In this document: positions 34,236 through 41,920 of the stretch, piece by piece
Layout: each line of letters starts with the position of its first letter
How positions within the stretch are numbered: the stretch's first letter is position 1
Assembly: GCA_002737115.1 (NCBI GenBank)
Contig: NSHR01000033.1
Location: 1 to 41,920, forward strand
Origin: Gemmatimonadota bacterium
Lineage (GTDB): Bacteria; Gemmatimonadota; Gemmatimonadetes; Gemmatimonadales; Gemmatimonadaceae
Direction: 5' to 3'
DNA length: 41,920 bases
The notes under the pieces: generated by a model
Told to the model about the DNA's origin: nothing
Databases searched by the model: none
What the model saw: the letters and a program-made list of their open reading frames with translations, nothing else
Program-made: the position numbers and the translations under genes

Positions 34236-35195
34236 ATGCCTGGCCCACTCGGCAAAGATCTCCTCGGACTGGCGCCGCTCTCGGCCGATCAGATCCGACT
34301 TGTGCTCGATACCGCCGTGCCGTTTCGCGAGATCTCGGAACGCGCGATCAAGAAAGTGCCGACCCTGCGCGGCGCCACGATCGTCAACCTGTTCTTCGAA
34401 GCGTCCACGCGCACGCGCATTTCGTTCGAGTTCGCCGAGAAGCGCCTCAGCGCCGACACGGTCAACGTGGCGTCGGCCGGCTCCAGCGTTTCGAAAGGGG
34501 AAACCCTGGTCGACACCGCGCGCAATCTCGAAGCGATGAAGATCGACATGGTCGTCATCCGTCACGGCGCCTCAGGCGCTGCGCAGTTTCTCGCCGAGCG
34601 CATCGAGTCTAACGTCATCAACGCCGGCGACGGCACCAACGAGCATCCCACACAGGGGCTGCTCGACCTGCTCACGCTGCGCAATCACCTCGGTGACCTC
34701 GCGGGGCGTCGCATCTGCATCGTCGGGGACGTGCTCCACTCGCGCGTCGCTCGCTCCAACATCTGGGGCCTCACCAAGCTCGGCGCCGAAGTCGCCGTCT
34801 GCGGCCCGCGGTCGCTCCTCCCCAACGCCATCGGCGAAATGGGCGTGACCGTCTTCGATCGCATCGAAGAAGCGGTCGAGTGGGCCGACGCCTTCAACGT
34901 CCTGCGATTGCAGCTTGAGCGCATGCAGGCCGGTTACATCCCGTCGTTGCGCGAATACAATCGCGTCTACGGCGTCACCCGTGCGCGGCTCGAGAAGGCG
35001 CCGCGCGATATCCTCATCCTGCACCCCGGCCCGATGAATCGCGGCGTGGAAATCGACTCTGATGTGGCCGACGGGCCGCACTCGGTGATCCTTGATCAGG
35101 TCACCAATGGCGTGGCGGTCCGCATGGCCGTTCTCTATCTGCTGGCCGGCGGCAAGCCGGAACTCGCCGAAGCGGCGAAGAAGGGAGGCGCATGA
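34236..35195 (+). CDS. pyrB: Aspartate carbamoyltransferase catalytic subunit
   Basis: First committed pyrimidine step: carbamoyl phosphate plus aspartate to carbamoyl-aspartate. The protein has 319 residues. The carbamoyl-phosphate loop is [19 protein letters not shown] (about 49-67). The [16 protein letters not shown] loop, [38 protein letters not shown] and [18 protein letters not shown] complete the family pattern. No pyrI regulatory subunit gene follows; the ATGA overlap goes straight to pyrC, as in organisms where ATCase and dihydroorotase associate. Confidence 0.97.
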   Translation: MPGPLGKDLLGLAPLSADQIRLVLDTAVPFREISERAIKKVPTLRGATIVNLFFEASTRTRISFEFAEKRLSADTVNVASAGSSVSKGETLVDTARNLEAMKIDMVVIRHGASGAAQFLAERIESNVINAGDGTNEHPTQGLLDLLTLRNHLGDLAGRRICIVGDVLHSRVARSNIWGLTKLGAEVAVCGPRSLLPNAIGEMGVTVFDRIEEAVEWADAFNVLRLQLERMQAGYIPSLREYNRVYGVTRARLEKAPRDILILHPGPMNRGVEIDSDVADGPHSVILDQVTNGVAVRMAVLYLLAGGKPELAEAAKKGGA

Positions 35196-36478
35196 GTCAG
35201 GACCTGCTGCTGCGCGGCGGACGCATTGTCGATCCGTCGCAGGGCATGGACACCATCGGTGACGTCCTGCTGCGCGATGGACGAGTCGAGGCCTGCGGCA
35301 CCGGCATCGGAACCCCCGATGGCGCCGACGTCATCGACGTCAGCGGCATGGTGGTCACGCCCGGTATGATCGATGTGCACATCCATCTGCGCGAACCGGG
35401 TCGTGAAGACGTCGAAACCATCGCCACCGGCGCCCACAGCGCCGCGGCCGGTGGATTCACCGGCGTCTGTGCCATGCCCAACACCAAGCCCGTGACCGAC
35501 AATCAAGCCGTCGTCGGCTTCGTGAAGCGGCAGGGTGAAGCCGCTGGGTTTGCGCGCGTCTATCCGTACGGCGCGATCTCGGTGGGGCAGAAGGGCGAGA
35601 CGCTGGCCGAAATCGCCGAGATGGTCGGCGCTGGCGCCGTCGCCTTCAGCGATGACGGCCGGCCGGTCGAAAGCGCACAGCTCATGCGCAGCGCGCTCGA
35701 GTACGCCCGAGCGTTCAACGTCCCCCTCGCCGAACACTGCGAGGACATGACGCTCGCACATGGCGGCAGCATGAACGAAGGGATCATGAGCGCGAAGCTC
35801 GGCCTCAAGGGCATCCCCGCCGAAGCCGAAGAGATCTACGTCATTCGCGACATTCTCCTCGCCAAGCGCACCGGTGGGCACATCCATCTGTGCCATCTCA
35901 GCACCAAGGGCTCCGTCGAGCTCGTGCGCTGGGGCAAGGAGCGCGGAATCAACGTCACGTCGGAAGTCTGCTCGCACCACATCTCGCTCACCGAAGCGGC
36001 GGTCGAAGGCTACAACACCAACGCGAAGATGAATCCGCCGCTGCGCACTGCGGCCGATGTCGAAGCGCTGCAGCAGGGACTCGCCGACGGCACGATCGAT
36101 CTGCTCGTCACCGATCACGCCCCGCATCACTACGACGAGAAGGAACGCGAATTCGCCGATGCCCCCAACGGCATCGTCGGACTCGAAACCGCGCTGGGCA
36201 TCAACTGCACGTATCTGCTGCATCGCGGCATCATGACGATGTCGCAGATGGTCGATGCCATGAGCTGTAAGCCGGCCAAAGTCTTCCATCTGCCGGGTGG
36301 TACCCTCGCGCGGGGCAGCCTCGGCGACGTCACCGTGTTCGATCCGAATCGCACCTGGACCGTCGATCCGAAGACGTTCAAGTCGAAGGGCCGGAATACG
36401 CCGTACGGTGGCCACCAGCTCACCGGACAGGCTCGCCTCACGGTCGTCGGTGGTCGCGTGGTCTATCGCGCCAGCTGA
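35192..36478 (+). CDS. pyrC: Dihydroorotase, class I
   Basis: Cyclises carbamoyl-aspartate to dihydroorotate. The protein has 428 residues, class I size. Metal ligands are seen in [13 protein letters not shown] (HxH), [11 protein letters not shown] (Asp in place of the class II lysine), [16 protein letters not shown] and [13 protein letters not shown]. All are conserved, so it is not the inactive PyrC' form. [10 protein letters not shown] and the C-terminal metal-hydrolase beta domain ([28 protein letters not shown]) are normal. Start overlaps pyrB by 4 nt. Confidence 0.97.
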   Translation: MSQDLLLRGGRIVDPSQGMDTIGDVLLRDGRVEACGTGIGTPDGADVIDVSGMVVTPGMIDVHIHLREPGREDVETIATGAHSAAAGGFTGVCAMPNTKPVTDNQAVVGFVKRQGEAAGFARVYPYGAISVGQKGETLAEIAEMVGAGAVAFSDDGRPVESAQLMRSALEYARAFNVPLAEHCEDMTLAHGGSMNEGIMSAKLGLKGIPAEAEEIYVIRDILLAKRTGGHIHLCHLSTKGSVELVRWGKERGINVTSEVCSHHISLTEAAVEGYNTNAKMNPPLRTAADVEALQQGLADGTIDLLVTDHAPHHYDEKEREFADAPNGIVGLETALGINCTYLLHRGIMTMSQMVDAMSCKPAKVFHLPGGTLARGSLGDVTVFDPNRTWTVDPKTFKSKGRNTPYGGHQLTGQARLTVVGGRVVYRAS

Positions 36479-36485
36479 GGCCACG

Positions 36486-37193
36486 GTGACGGAAGAGCAG
36501 GGACTGCGCGTCATGCTGGCCGCCGCCTGTCGGCGACTGCATGCGCGCGGCCTCCTGGCCGGGGCGGAGGGAAACCTCTCCTGCCGGTTGCCCAACGGCG
36601 ACGTGTTGGTCACCGCCAGCGGCGTCGATAAAGGCGCCATCGATCACACCCACGTCCTCCGGGTACATGCCGATGGCGCGCTCTGGCGCGAGGCGCGAGC
36701 GCACGCACCGACGGGTGACCCCCAGCCGAGTGACACGACGCGTCGCCCCTCGTCCGAATTGGGGATGCATCTCGCCTGCTATGCGGCGCGCGCCGACGTG
36801 CAGGCGATCGTGCATGCCCATCCCCCGGCAGCCACCGGGTTTGCCGCCGCCGGAATTCCGATCCCCGCCGACGTCTTGCCGGAGTTGCCCGTCGTGGTTG
36901 GACCGATCGCGATGGTGCCCTATGGGCGTCCAGGCACGCCGGCCCTTGCCGACGCCATGCGTCCATTTCTCGCGTCACACGAAGTGTTCCTGTTGGCGAA
37001 TCATGGGGTAACCGCCCTCGGTCGATCCATCGAGGACGCGTTGCTGCGCATGGAAAGTGTGGAGCAATCCGCCCGTATCCTCGCCGTGGCCCACCTGTTG
37101 GGCGGGGCGAAGTCGCTCCCCCCAGTTGAAGCGGCTGTACTTGCTTCACTGCATCCCCGCTATGAGGATACAGCTCGGACGAACATCGGCTGA
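36486..37193 (+). CDS. Class II aldolase/adducin-family protein
   Basis: Zinc-dependent aldolase or epimerase of the fuculose-phosphate aldolase fold, 235 residues from GTG 36486. Motifs: RGLLAGAEGNLSCRLPNGDVLVTASGVDKG, SSELGMHLACY with the conserved Glu, IVHAHPPAATGFAA with two zinc His, and LLANHGVTALG with the third. It begins 7 nt after pyrC and is probably cotranscribed, although no pyrimidine role is known for this family. The substrate may be a sugar phosphate such as fuculose-1-P, rhamnulose-1-P or methylthioribulose-1-P; the sequence does not decide. Confidence 0.85.
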   Translation: MTEEQGLRVMLAAACRRLHARGLLAGAEGNLSCRLPNGDVLVTASGVDKGAIDHTHVLRVHADGALWREARAHAPTGDPQPSDTTRRPSSELGMHLACYAARADVQAIVHAHPPAATGFAAAGIPIPADVLPELPVVVGPIAMVPYGRPGTPALADAMRPFLASHEVFLLANHGVTALGRSIEDALLRMESVEQSARILAVAHLLGGAKSLPPVEAAVLASLHPRYEDTARTNIG

Positions 37194-37313
37194 ATCTCCG
37201 TTGGCGACCCGCGTGACACGCGGTCGTAATGCACCGCAGCCACCTTCGTCTGATTCACATCTGGAGTCGGTTCGTTCATTTAGCAGCGCCCTCACATAAC
37301 GGAGTCTCGCGCA

Positions 37314-38108
37314 GTGTCCATCGACGAAGTCCGGTCGCTCGTTGCCGAGCGGCAACGCTATGATGACTGGTTGACCGCGCTCGACGGGCGTCGTGCGGAA
37401 ACGCCAAGCCATGTGTTCGATCGCGTGTATCGCGATTATGTCGCGCGTCGCGATGCCGTCATGGCGCAACTCCGCGAGCACGTCGGTGCGCTCGCGACGC
37501 ACGGCACTGAGCTCGGTCGCCGGCTCAGCACCCTCGAGGCGGAATTAACCGCCCTCGAAGACGAGCGGGTCGAGGCCATGCTGCGCACCGCGGTCGGCGA
37601 GTACGACGGCAATCGCTGGGAGACCGTGCGGCAGGACGTCGAAGCAAAGATCGCCTCCCTCGGCGAGCAGCGTGGCGGCCTCCTCGCGGGTGTCGACGAA
37701 ATCCGCACCTTGCTGGCCAGCGCGACGAGTGAGCCGCCAGCGGCGGATGTCGAAGTGCCCGCCCAGGCCGCGGTCGAGGACATCGCCGTCGAGGACATCG
37801 TGGAGGAGGACATCGCGTACGGCGCCTCGTCCATCGCGTCGCCGTCCTCGCCGAACGCCAGCGCCGAGACGGCCGCTTCGGCGCCGCCCGTACCGGTAAA
37901 CGCCGACGAGACCTTCGATGACCTGGCGTTCCTGCGGTCGGTCAACGACCCCACGGCGCCCACCTCGTCGCCCAGCGCGTCGTCGGTTCTCACGGCCGCA
38001 CCGTCCAACGACCCGCTCAAGACCCTCCGCTGCACCGAATGCGGCACCATGAACCTGCCCACCGAGTGGTACTGCGAACGCTGCGGCGGCGAACTCGCCG
38101 CGTTGTGA
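37314..38108 (+). CDS. Coiled-coil protein with C-terminal zinc ribbon
   Basis: A 264-residue cytoplasmic protein. The N-terminal half (about 1-130) is charged and helical (VRSLVAERQRYDDWLTALDGRR, LGRRLSTLEAELTALEDERVEAML), probably a coiled coil. Residues 140-235 are acidic and low-complexity, with an EDI repeat (VEDIAVEDIVEEDIAYG) and a Ser/Ala/Pro linker. The end is a double-CxxC zinc ribbon: C240, C243, C254, C257. GTG 37314 is chosen because no longer frame fits. The pattern suggests a scaffold or nucleic-acid/protein adaptor; no named family is recognised. Confidence 0.7.
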   Translation: MSIDEVRSLVAERQRYDDWLTALDGRRAETPSHVFDRVYRDYVARRDAVMAQLREHVGALATHGTELGRRLSTLEAELTALEDERVEAMLRTAVGEYDGNRWETVRQDVEAKIASLGEQRGGLLAGVDEIRTLLASATSEPPAADVEVPAQAAVEDIAVEDIVEEDIAYGASSIASPSSPNASAETAASAPPVPVNADETFDDLAFLRSVNDPTAPTSSPSASSVLTAAPSNDPLKTLRCTECGTMNLPTEWYCERCGGELAAL

Positions 38109-38136
38109 CGCGAAGGCGATCGCGAAGGCGATCGCC
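38109..38136. repeat. Tandem 12-mer forming a GCGATCGC hairpin
   Basis: Two exact copies of CGCGAAGGCGAT (38109-38120, 38121-38132). Together with the next bases they form GGCGATCGC, a GAAG loop, and GCGATCGCC (38115-38136), a 9-bp perfect hairpin beginning just after the zinc-ribbon gene stop. Confidence 0.7.
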
Positions 38137-38139
38137 ACA

Positions 38140-38180
38140 ACGACGAAGGGCCGGACTCACTGAGTCCGGCCCTTCGTCGT
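38140..38180. terminator. Bidirectional hairpin between convergent genes
   Basis: A 41-bp near-perfect palindrome: 38140-38159 is the reverse complement of 38161-38180. About 18 pairs can form with a 5-nt loop. It lies between the ends of the zinc-ribbon gene (plus) and rpsT (minus), so it can serve both. Neither side has a long T run. Confidence 0.75.
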
Positions 38181-38200
38181 GCAACGTGTGCGATAAACCC

Positions 38201-38446
38201 TTAGGCGGCCTTGTTGGCGGCCTTCGCCATCTTGCTCTTCTGACGAGCAGCGGCGTTCGGATGGATGAGTCCCTTGCGCGCCGCACGATCAAGCAGCGAA
38301 ACGGCAGACAGGCGATCATCGGCACCAGCGGCAGCGAGCTTCGCCCGCTTGACGGCGGTACGCAGCGCCGAGCGCTGCGCACGATTGCGCACCGCAGCCG
38401 CACGCGACTTTCGCAGGTCTTTCTTCGCGGACTTGATATTCGGCAC
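38201..38446 (-). CDS. rpsT: Small ribosomal subunit protein bS20
   Basis: Primary 16S rRNA-binding protein, 81 residues, strongly basic (KSAKKDLRKSRAAAVRNRAQRSALRTAVKRAK; RKGLIHPNAAARQKSKMAK). The GTG at 38446 is preceded by GGGGAG 7 nt upstream and begins at the family's PNIKSAKKD; a longer frame to 38554 is open but lacks support. It is the only intact minus-strand protein gene in this window and has its own promoter (38533-38561), with a leader of about 80 nt. Confidence 0.96.
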   Translation of the reverse strand: MPNIKSAKKDLRKSRAAAVRNRAQRSALRTAVKRAKLAAAGADDRLSAVSLLDRAARKGLIHPNAAARQKSKMAKAANKAA

Positions 38447-38532
38447 GAAAACTCCCCAGCAGGTAGAATCGGTAAGTTCGGAAACGACAGTGAGATAGGG
38501 CGACGCCCCAGACCACTGCGGACAGACCGGAA

Positions 38533-38561
38533 AACATAGCCGAAAAGATGCCACGGGTCAA
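38533..38561 (-). promoter_or_regulatory. Promoter of rpsT
   Basis: On the minus strand TTGACC (38561-38556), 17-bp spacer, TATGTT (38538-38533). This is close to the housekeeping consensus. Transcription would start near 38526, giving an 80-nt leader before the GTG. Confidence 0.8.
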
Positions 38562-38594
38562 GAACCTCCAGCATCTCCGGCCATTCGCCACGCT

Positions 38595-38623
38595 TTGACA
38601 CCCGACCGGTGCAGGGCTACCTT
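38595..38623 (+). promoter_or_regulatory. Promoter of the M50 protease-scpA-scpB-rluB group
   Basis: TTGACA (38595-38600), exactly 17 bp, TACCTT (38618-38623). The -35 box is the perfect consensus. The transcript would start near 38630, 72 nt before the GTG. It is back-to-back with the rpsT promoter, the two -35 boxes being 33 bp apart. Confidence 0.8.
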
Positions 38624-38701
38624 CCAGTTCATACTTGCTTGCATTCGCGTCCTGCGCGCCCGCCGGCCGACCCCTGACGCCCCTTCCCAATCGCCGCTGC
38701 G

Positions 38702-39382
38702 GTGGATTCTACACAGCAACTCGTCCTCATCGCACCCGTGCTGCTCTTCTCGATGGTCGCCCACGAGTATGCGCACGGCTATGCGGCGTTGAAGCAAGGG
38801 GACATGACGGCGTACCAGCTCGGGCGCATCACCTGGAATCCCCTCAAACACATCGATCCGTTCATGACCATCATTCTCCCGGTCATGCTCGCGCTCATCG
38901 GTGCGCCCATTTTCGGCGGGGCTAAGCCCGTCCCCGTCAATCCTCGCAACTATCGCCACTACCGTCGCGGTGACATCATCGTTTCGCTGGCCGGCGTCGC
39001 CACCAACGTCGCCATCGCGCTGTTGATTGTGCCCCTCATTGTCGGCGTCGGGCTGCTCGGACAGTATCTTCCGTCACTCATCAGACCCCTCGGCGTGCTG
39101 CAACAAATGCTGGCCGCCGGTATCTTCATTAATCTGATTCTCGCGGCCTTCAATCTGATCCCGATTCCGCCGCTCGATGGATCGCACGTCTTCAAGTATC
39201 TCCTGCCCCCGAAGTGGTCGTTGCAGTACCAGCGCCTCGGGGGAGTCGGCCTGCTCCTGCTCTTCGCCGTGCTCTCGTTCGCCAGACCTCTCGTGAATAT
39301 CTGGCTGGCGCCCGCCTACATCCTGCGGACGCTGGCTGAGCAGTTCTACTTCCCGTACATGCTGCCAAACCCCTTCGCGTGA
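38702..39382 (+). CDS. Site-2-protease-like membrane metallopeptidase (M50 family)
   Basis: Intramembrane zinc protease of the compact M50B type, 226 residues, no PDZ or CBS domain. The zinc motif is HEYAH with H21, E22 and H25 in the first helix. The third ligand is D159 in NLIPIPPLDGSHV. Other conserved parts are GGAKPVPVNPRNYR and SLAGVATNVAIAL. Four to five transmembrane segments are evident. Start is GTG 38702; no strong Shine-Dalgarno is visible. Linkage to scpA, scpB and an rluB-type synthase is common in bacteria. Physiological substrate unknown. Confidence 0.92.
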   Translation: MDSTQQLVLIAPVLLFSMVAHEYAHGYAALKQGDMTAYQLGRITWNPLKHIDPFMTIILPVMLALIGAPIFGGAKPVPVNPRNYRHYRRGDIIVSLAGVATNVAIALLIVPLIVGVGLLGQYLPSLIRPLGVLQQMLAAGIFINLILAAFNLIPIPPLDGSHVFKYLLPPKWSLQYQRLGGVGLLLLFAVLSFARPLVNIWLAPAYILRTLAEQFYFPYMLPNPFA

Positions 39383-39389
39383 AGGCCGC

Positions 39390-40139
39390 GTGATCGCTCC
39401 GAATTTCCGCCACGCCGAACATTCGGCGACCCCCTTTGTCGTCGAGCTAAGCCATTTCACCGGCCCGCTCGATCTGCTGCTGTCGCTCATCCGCGATGAA
39501 CAGCTCGACATTTACGACATCCCGGTTGCCCGCATTGCGGAGCAGTTCCTGGCGCGCATCAGCACGCTCGGACTCGACGAAGCGGCTGATTATCTCGAGA
39601 TGGCCGCGCGACTACTCCGCATCAAGGCGCAGATGCTCCTGCCGCGGGCTGAGGGCGAGGAAGCGTGGGAAGATCCCCGCGCCGAACTCGTGCGCCGCCT
39701 GCTCGAGTATCAGCAGATGCGCGAGGTCGTCGATCTCCTCGAGCGTCGTGGCGAGGAGCGTCGGCATCAGTTCCCCCGTCGTTGGGTGCCGCAATCCGTC
39801 GACATCACGCCCATCAACGCGCCCCTCTCGCTCTCCCTCGGAGAGCTGCTGGCGGCGGTCGATCGCGTGCTGCGCACGACCAAGGAACCCGCGCTGCATG
39901 AAGTCATTCCGCGCGCCCTCGATGTCGCTGGTGCCATGATGACGGTCCGTGCGGTGCTCGCCATGCGCCGTTCGGCCCGCTGGTTCGATATGGTCGGTCG
40001 TGACGCCGAGCCCTGGCAGATCCTGTCGGTGCTGCTCGCGTTGCTTGAAATGGCGAAGCTCGGTGAACTGCGGATCGCGCAGCATCACGCCTTCGCCTCT
40101 GTGGAGATCTGTCGTGACGCCGTTAGCGAAGCTGCTTGA
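39390..40139 (+). CDS. scpA: Segregation and condensation protein A (kleisin)
   Basis: Kleisin that bridges the Smc heads in chromosome condensation, together with ScpB. The protein has 249 residues. The N-terminal FTGPLDLLLSLIRDEQLDIYDIPVARIAEQFLARI and DEAADYLEMAARLLRIKAQMLLPR are the most conserved parts of ScpA. The C-terminal winged helix (FASVEICRDAVSEAA) closes the protein. GTG 39390 follows the M50 gene by 7 nt and the gene overlaps scpB by 26 nt. Confidence 0.95.
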   Translation: MIAPNFRHAEHSATPFVVELSHFTGPLDLLLSLIRDEQLDIYDIPVARIAEQFLARISTLGLDEAADYLEMAARLLRIKAQMLLPRAEGEEAWEDPRAELVRRLLEYQQMREVVDLLERRGEERRHQFPRRWVPQSVDITPINAPLSLSLGELLAAVDRVLRTTKEPALHEVIPRALDVAGAMMTVRAVLAMRRSARWFDMVGRDAEPWQILSVLLALLEMAKLGELRIAQHHAFASVEICRDAVSEAA

Positions 40140-40668
40140 AGCCGCCCTGTTCGCCGCCCCGCGCCCCATTCCCATGGAAGCGCTGGCGGCGTTGGACGTT
40201 GAGTCGAGTCCTGCCGCGGTAGCGGCGGCGCTCGATGCCCTGCGCGAGCATTACGACGTCGATGGACATGGCGTCGAGCTGGTCGAGCAGGGAGGCGGCT
40301 GGCAAATCCTCACACGCGCCGAGTTCGCCGAAGCCATCGAGCGCGCCCAGGTCGCCGTGCGTCCGCAGCGACTCTCGGCCGCTGCGCTCGAAACGCTGGC
40401 CATCATTGCGTATCGCCAGCCCATCGGCCGTGCCGAAATCGAAGAAATCCGCGGTGTCGCCGTGGGCTCCGTCCTGAAGTCGCTGCACGAGCGCGGGCTC
40501 ATCGACGTCGTCGGACGCAGCGAGGGCATCGGCCGGCCGCTGCTGTACGGAACCACCTCGCAGTTCCTCGAGCAGTTTGCATTGCGACACTTGGAAGAGC
40601 TCCCCCGCGCCGACGAGTTGGCGATTGCCCTGCGTGGCGCCGGTAACACCGCCGTCGTGCCCGAGTGA
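40114..40668 (+). CDS. scpB: Segregation and condensation protein B
   Basis: Dimeric winged-helix partner of ScpA and Smc. The protein has 184 residues. GTG 40114 is selected because GGAG at 40103-40106 lies 7 nt upstream and the protein then begins TPLAKLLEAALFAAPRPIPMEAL, as expected. Strong blocks are LSAAALETLAIIAYRQPIGRAEIEEIRGV, GSVLKSLHERGLIDVVGR and GRPLLYGTTSQFLEQF. It overlaps scpA by 26 nt and the next gene by 4 nt, so the three are translationally coupled. Confidence 0.95.
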   Translation: MTPLAKLLEAALFAAPRPIPMEALAALDVESSPAAVAAALDALREHYDVDGHGVELVEQGGGWQILTRAEFAEAIERAQVAVRPQRLSAAALETLAIIAYRQPIGRAEIEEIRGVAVGSVLKSLHERGLIDVVGRSEGIGRPLLYGTTSQFLEQFALRHLEELPRADELAIALRGAGNTAVVPE

Positions 40669-41756
40669 CGACGCCCCCCAAAAAGACCGCCGCCGAGAAG
40701 AAGGGCGAGTACCGACGCGGCACGCAGAAGAAAGCCGCCAAGGGGCCGTCTGCGCGCGGCGCCGCCGCCCGCGCCGCCAACGAGAAGCGTGGCGTCCCCT
40801 CCGTCGCCAAGCCCAAGCCGCCGCGCGAGCGGAGCGTACGCGACACCGCCTCTCGCGACACCGCCTCACGCGAAAAGCCCAAAGCGCCTAAGCCGGAGGG
40901 GCGCGCGCCGGGAGCGGCCCGCCCCGCACGCGATCGGAGCGAGGCCGGTTCCTCTAAGCGCCGTCCCAAGCCACAGCGCTCGGCGGAGGCGCCGCCGTCT
41001 AAGGCCGGTGGCACCGTCAAGGCCGATCGCGAAGGCCCCATGCGTGTGCAGCGGGCCCTCGCCCGCGCCGGCGTGGTGTCGCGCCGAGGAGCCGATCAGG
41101 CGGTGGCGGACGGGCGAGTGCAGGTGAACGGCGCGATCGCCACCGTCGGACAAGTCGTCGATCCGTTCCGCGACGTGATCATGCTCGACGGAACCCCCGT
41201 GATCACCCGCGTGACGTCGCATACGTGGATCGTGCTGCACAAGCCCGCCGCGGTGATGACCACGCGAAAGGATCCGGAGAAGCGCACCACCGTGTTCGAT
41301 CTCGTGGACGACGTCCCAGGACTCGTGTACGTCGGTCGTCTCGATTTCATGACCGAAGGCGTCCTGCTGCTCACCACCGACGGACGCGCCGCGCACGCGC
41401 TCACACACCCCAGCAATGAGGTGGAGCGCACGTACGTCGCCACGGTGCGAGGGGATGCCGTCACCGCCGCCAAGGTCGCTCGCCGTGGCGTCGAGCTCGA
41501 CGACGGCCTCGTCATCCCCCGTGAAGTGGTCGCCCACCCGCTCGGTGGACGGCGCTGGGCCCTCGAGATCACCATCGCTGAAGGCAAGACGCACGAAGTT
41601 CGTCGCCTCTGTGAGGCGCTCGAACTCGAAGTGGAGCGTCTCGTGCGCACACGGTTCGGTCCCGTTCGACTCGGGGATCTGCCGTCGGGCGGGGCCCGAG
41701 CCCTCAACAGCACCGAGCGGGAAGTCCTCGAAGCGCTCATGGTCGGCGGTAAGTAG
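40665..41756 (+). CDS. rluB: RluB/RsuA-family rRNA pseudouridine synthase with basic N-terminal extension
   Basis: Isomerises uridine to pseudouridine in rRNA. The 363 residues divide in two. Residues 1-125 are low-complexity and rich in Lys, Arg, Ala and Pro, with a short repeat RDTASRDTASRE. From M126 comes an S4 RNA-binding domain (MRVQRALARAGVVSRRGADQ), then the catalytic domain with D227 in GRLDFMTEGVLLLTTDG and KTHEVRRLCEALELEV near the end. ATG 41040 would give a normal-sized 238-residue enzyme, but GTG 40665 has the 4-nt scpB overlap. rluB versus rsuA/rluE cannot be settled by eye; scpB linkage favours RluB. Confidence 0.9.
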   Translation: MTTPPKKTAAEKKGEYRRGTQKKAAKGPSARGAAARAANEKRGVPSVAKPKPPRERSVRDTASRDTASREKPKAPKPEGRAPGAARPARDRSEAGSSKRRPKPQRSAEAPPSKAGGTVKADREGPMRVQRALARAGVVSRRGADQAVADGRVQVNGAIATVGQVVDPFRDVIMLDGTPVITRVTSHTWIVLHKPAAVMTTRKDPEKRTTVFDLVDDVPGLVYVGRLDFMTEGVLLLTTDGRAAHALTHPSNEVERTYVATVRGDAVTAAKVARRGVELDDGLVIPREVVAHPLGGRRWALEITIAEGKTHEVRRLCEALELEVERLVRTRFGPVRLGDLPSGGARALNSTEREVLEALMVGGK

Positions 41757-41867
41757 TTCAGTCGGAACGAGCCAGCGGGCCACCAGCGGGAACCGCGTAA
41801 GGGAGCAGACCGGACGCTGTCGGGTATGCTCGACAGAACGCGCCACTACAAAGAGGAGCAGCCGATC

Positions 41868-41920
41868 GTGACCACGAGCGTTGCCGCGTCGCAGGACACG
41901 GCCCTGGTGCAGGGGGTCCT
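41868..41920 (+). CDS. Start of a gene running off the window
   Basis: GTG 41868 is preceded by AAGAGGAG (41851-41858), a strong Shine-Dalgarno at about 9 nt. The visible 17 residues are MTTSVAASQDTALVQGV, with no stop before the edge. An in-frame ATG at 41826 has no Shine-Dalgarno. A TATGCT box at 41825-41830 could be a -10 element without a clear -35. The N-terminus is mildly reminiscent of MoxR-type AAA+ ATPases, but too little is visible for a call. Confidence 0.55.
   Translation, partial: MTTSVAASQDTALVQGV

Noticed and set aside
1-41920. CRISPR arrays, insertion sequences, prophage or rRNA genes
   Set aside because: No regularly spaced repeats, transposase motifs, terminal inverted repeats, phage structural genes or rRNA sequence were found on reading either strand.

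Overview
The window is a gene-dense, high-GC bacterial chromosome segment. It has frequent GTG/TTG starts, many 1-8 nt gene overlaps, TonB-type outer-membrane uptake, exported lipoproteins, and fragments of SusD-like and penicillin-acylase-like genes. Together with a mannose-family PTS plus HprK and a free-standing FlgD/T9SS-type C-terminal domain, this suggests a Gram-negative bacterium of the Gemmatimonadota (Gemmatimonas-like). That placement is inference from gene content, not a computed assignment.

Region 1 (1-14825) is almost unbroken plus-strand coding. It holds the 3' part of argS, a PfkB-family kinase, purM, an exported beta-barrel-like protein, the full riboflavin set ribD-ribE-ribBA-ribH, nusB, a GT4 glycosyltransferase, hprK, and a complete mannose-type PTS (EIIA, EIIB, EIIC, EIID, HPr, EI). 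Neighbouring stops and starts mostly overlap, suggesting one translationally coupled superoperon. metK, a bifunctional-nuclease-family protein and an exported single-pass membrane protein follow (14880-17909).

Region 2 (17884-24336) is a vitamin B12 uptake operon. It has a promoter, a cobalamin riboswitch, an intrinsic terminator overlapping the ribosome-binding site and start of the first gene, then btuF, btuC, btuD, a BtuB-like TonB receptor and a lipoprotein with propeller-like repeats. Every junction from btuF onward is a 4-nt overlap. The last lipoprotein is a candidate functional counterpart of Bacteroides BtuG.

Region 3 (24379-32720) carries recO, a small monocistronic exported protein that is essentially a lone FlgD-Ig/T9SS-type sorting domain, clpB, tadA, a TPR lipoprotein and two tRNA-Ser genes (CGA and GGA). 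Next comes a scar where the 3' ends of a minus-strand susD-like gene and a plus-strand acylase gene are joined. It runs directly into an M28 peptidase gene whose N-terminus may have been rebuilt from acylase sequence.

Region 4 (32843-41920) holds a small exported protein, pyrR-pyrB-pyrC with a class II aldolase gene, a coiled-coil/zinc-ribbon protein, rpsT on the minus strand, an M50 site-2-type protease, scpA, scpB, an rluB-type pseudouridine synthase with a long basic N-terminal extension, and the start of one more gene. rpsT and the M50 gene are divergently transcribed from two clear -35/-10 promoters in the same 255-bp gap.
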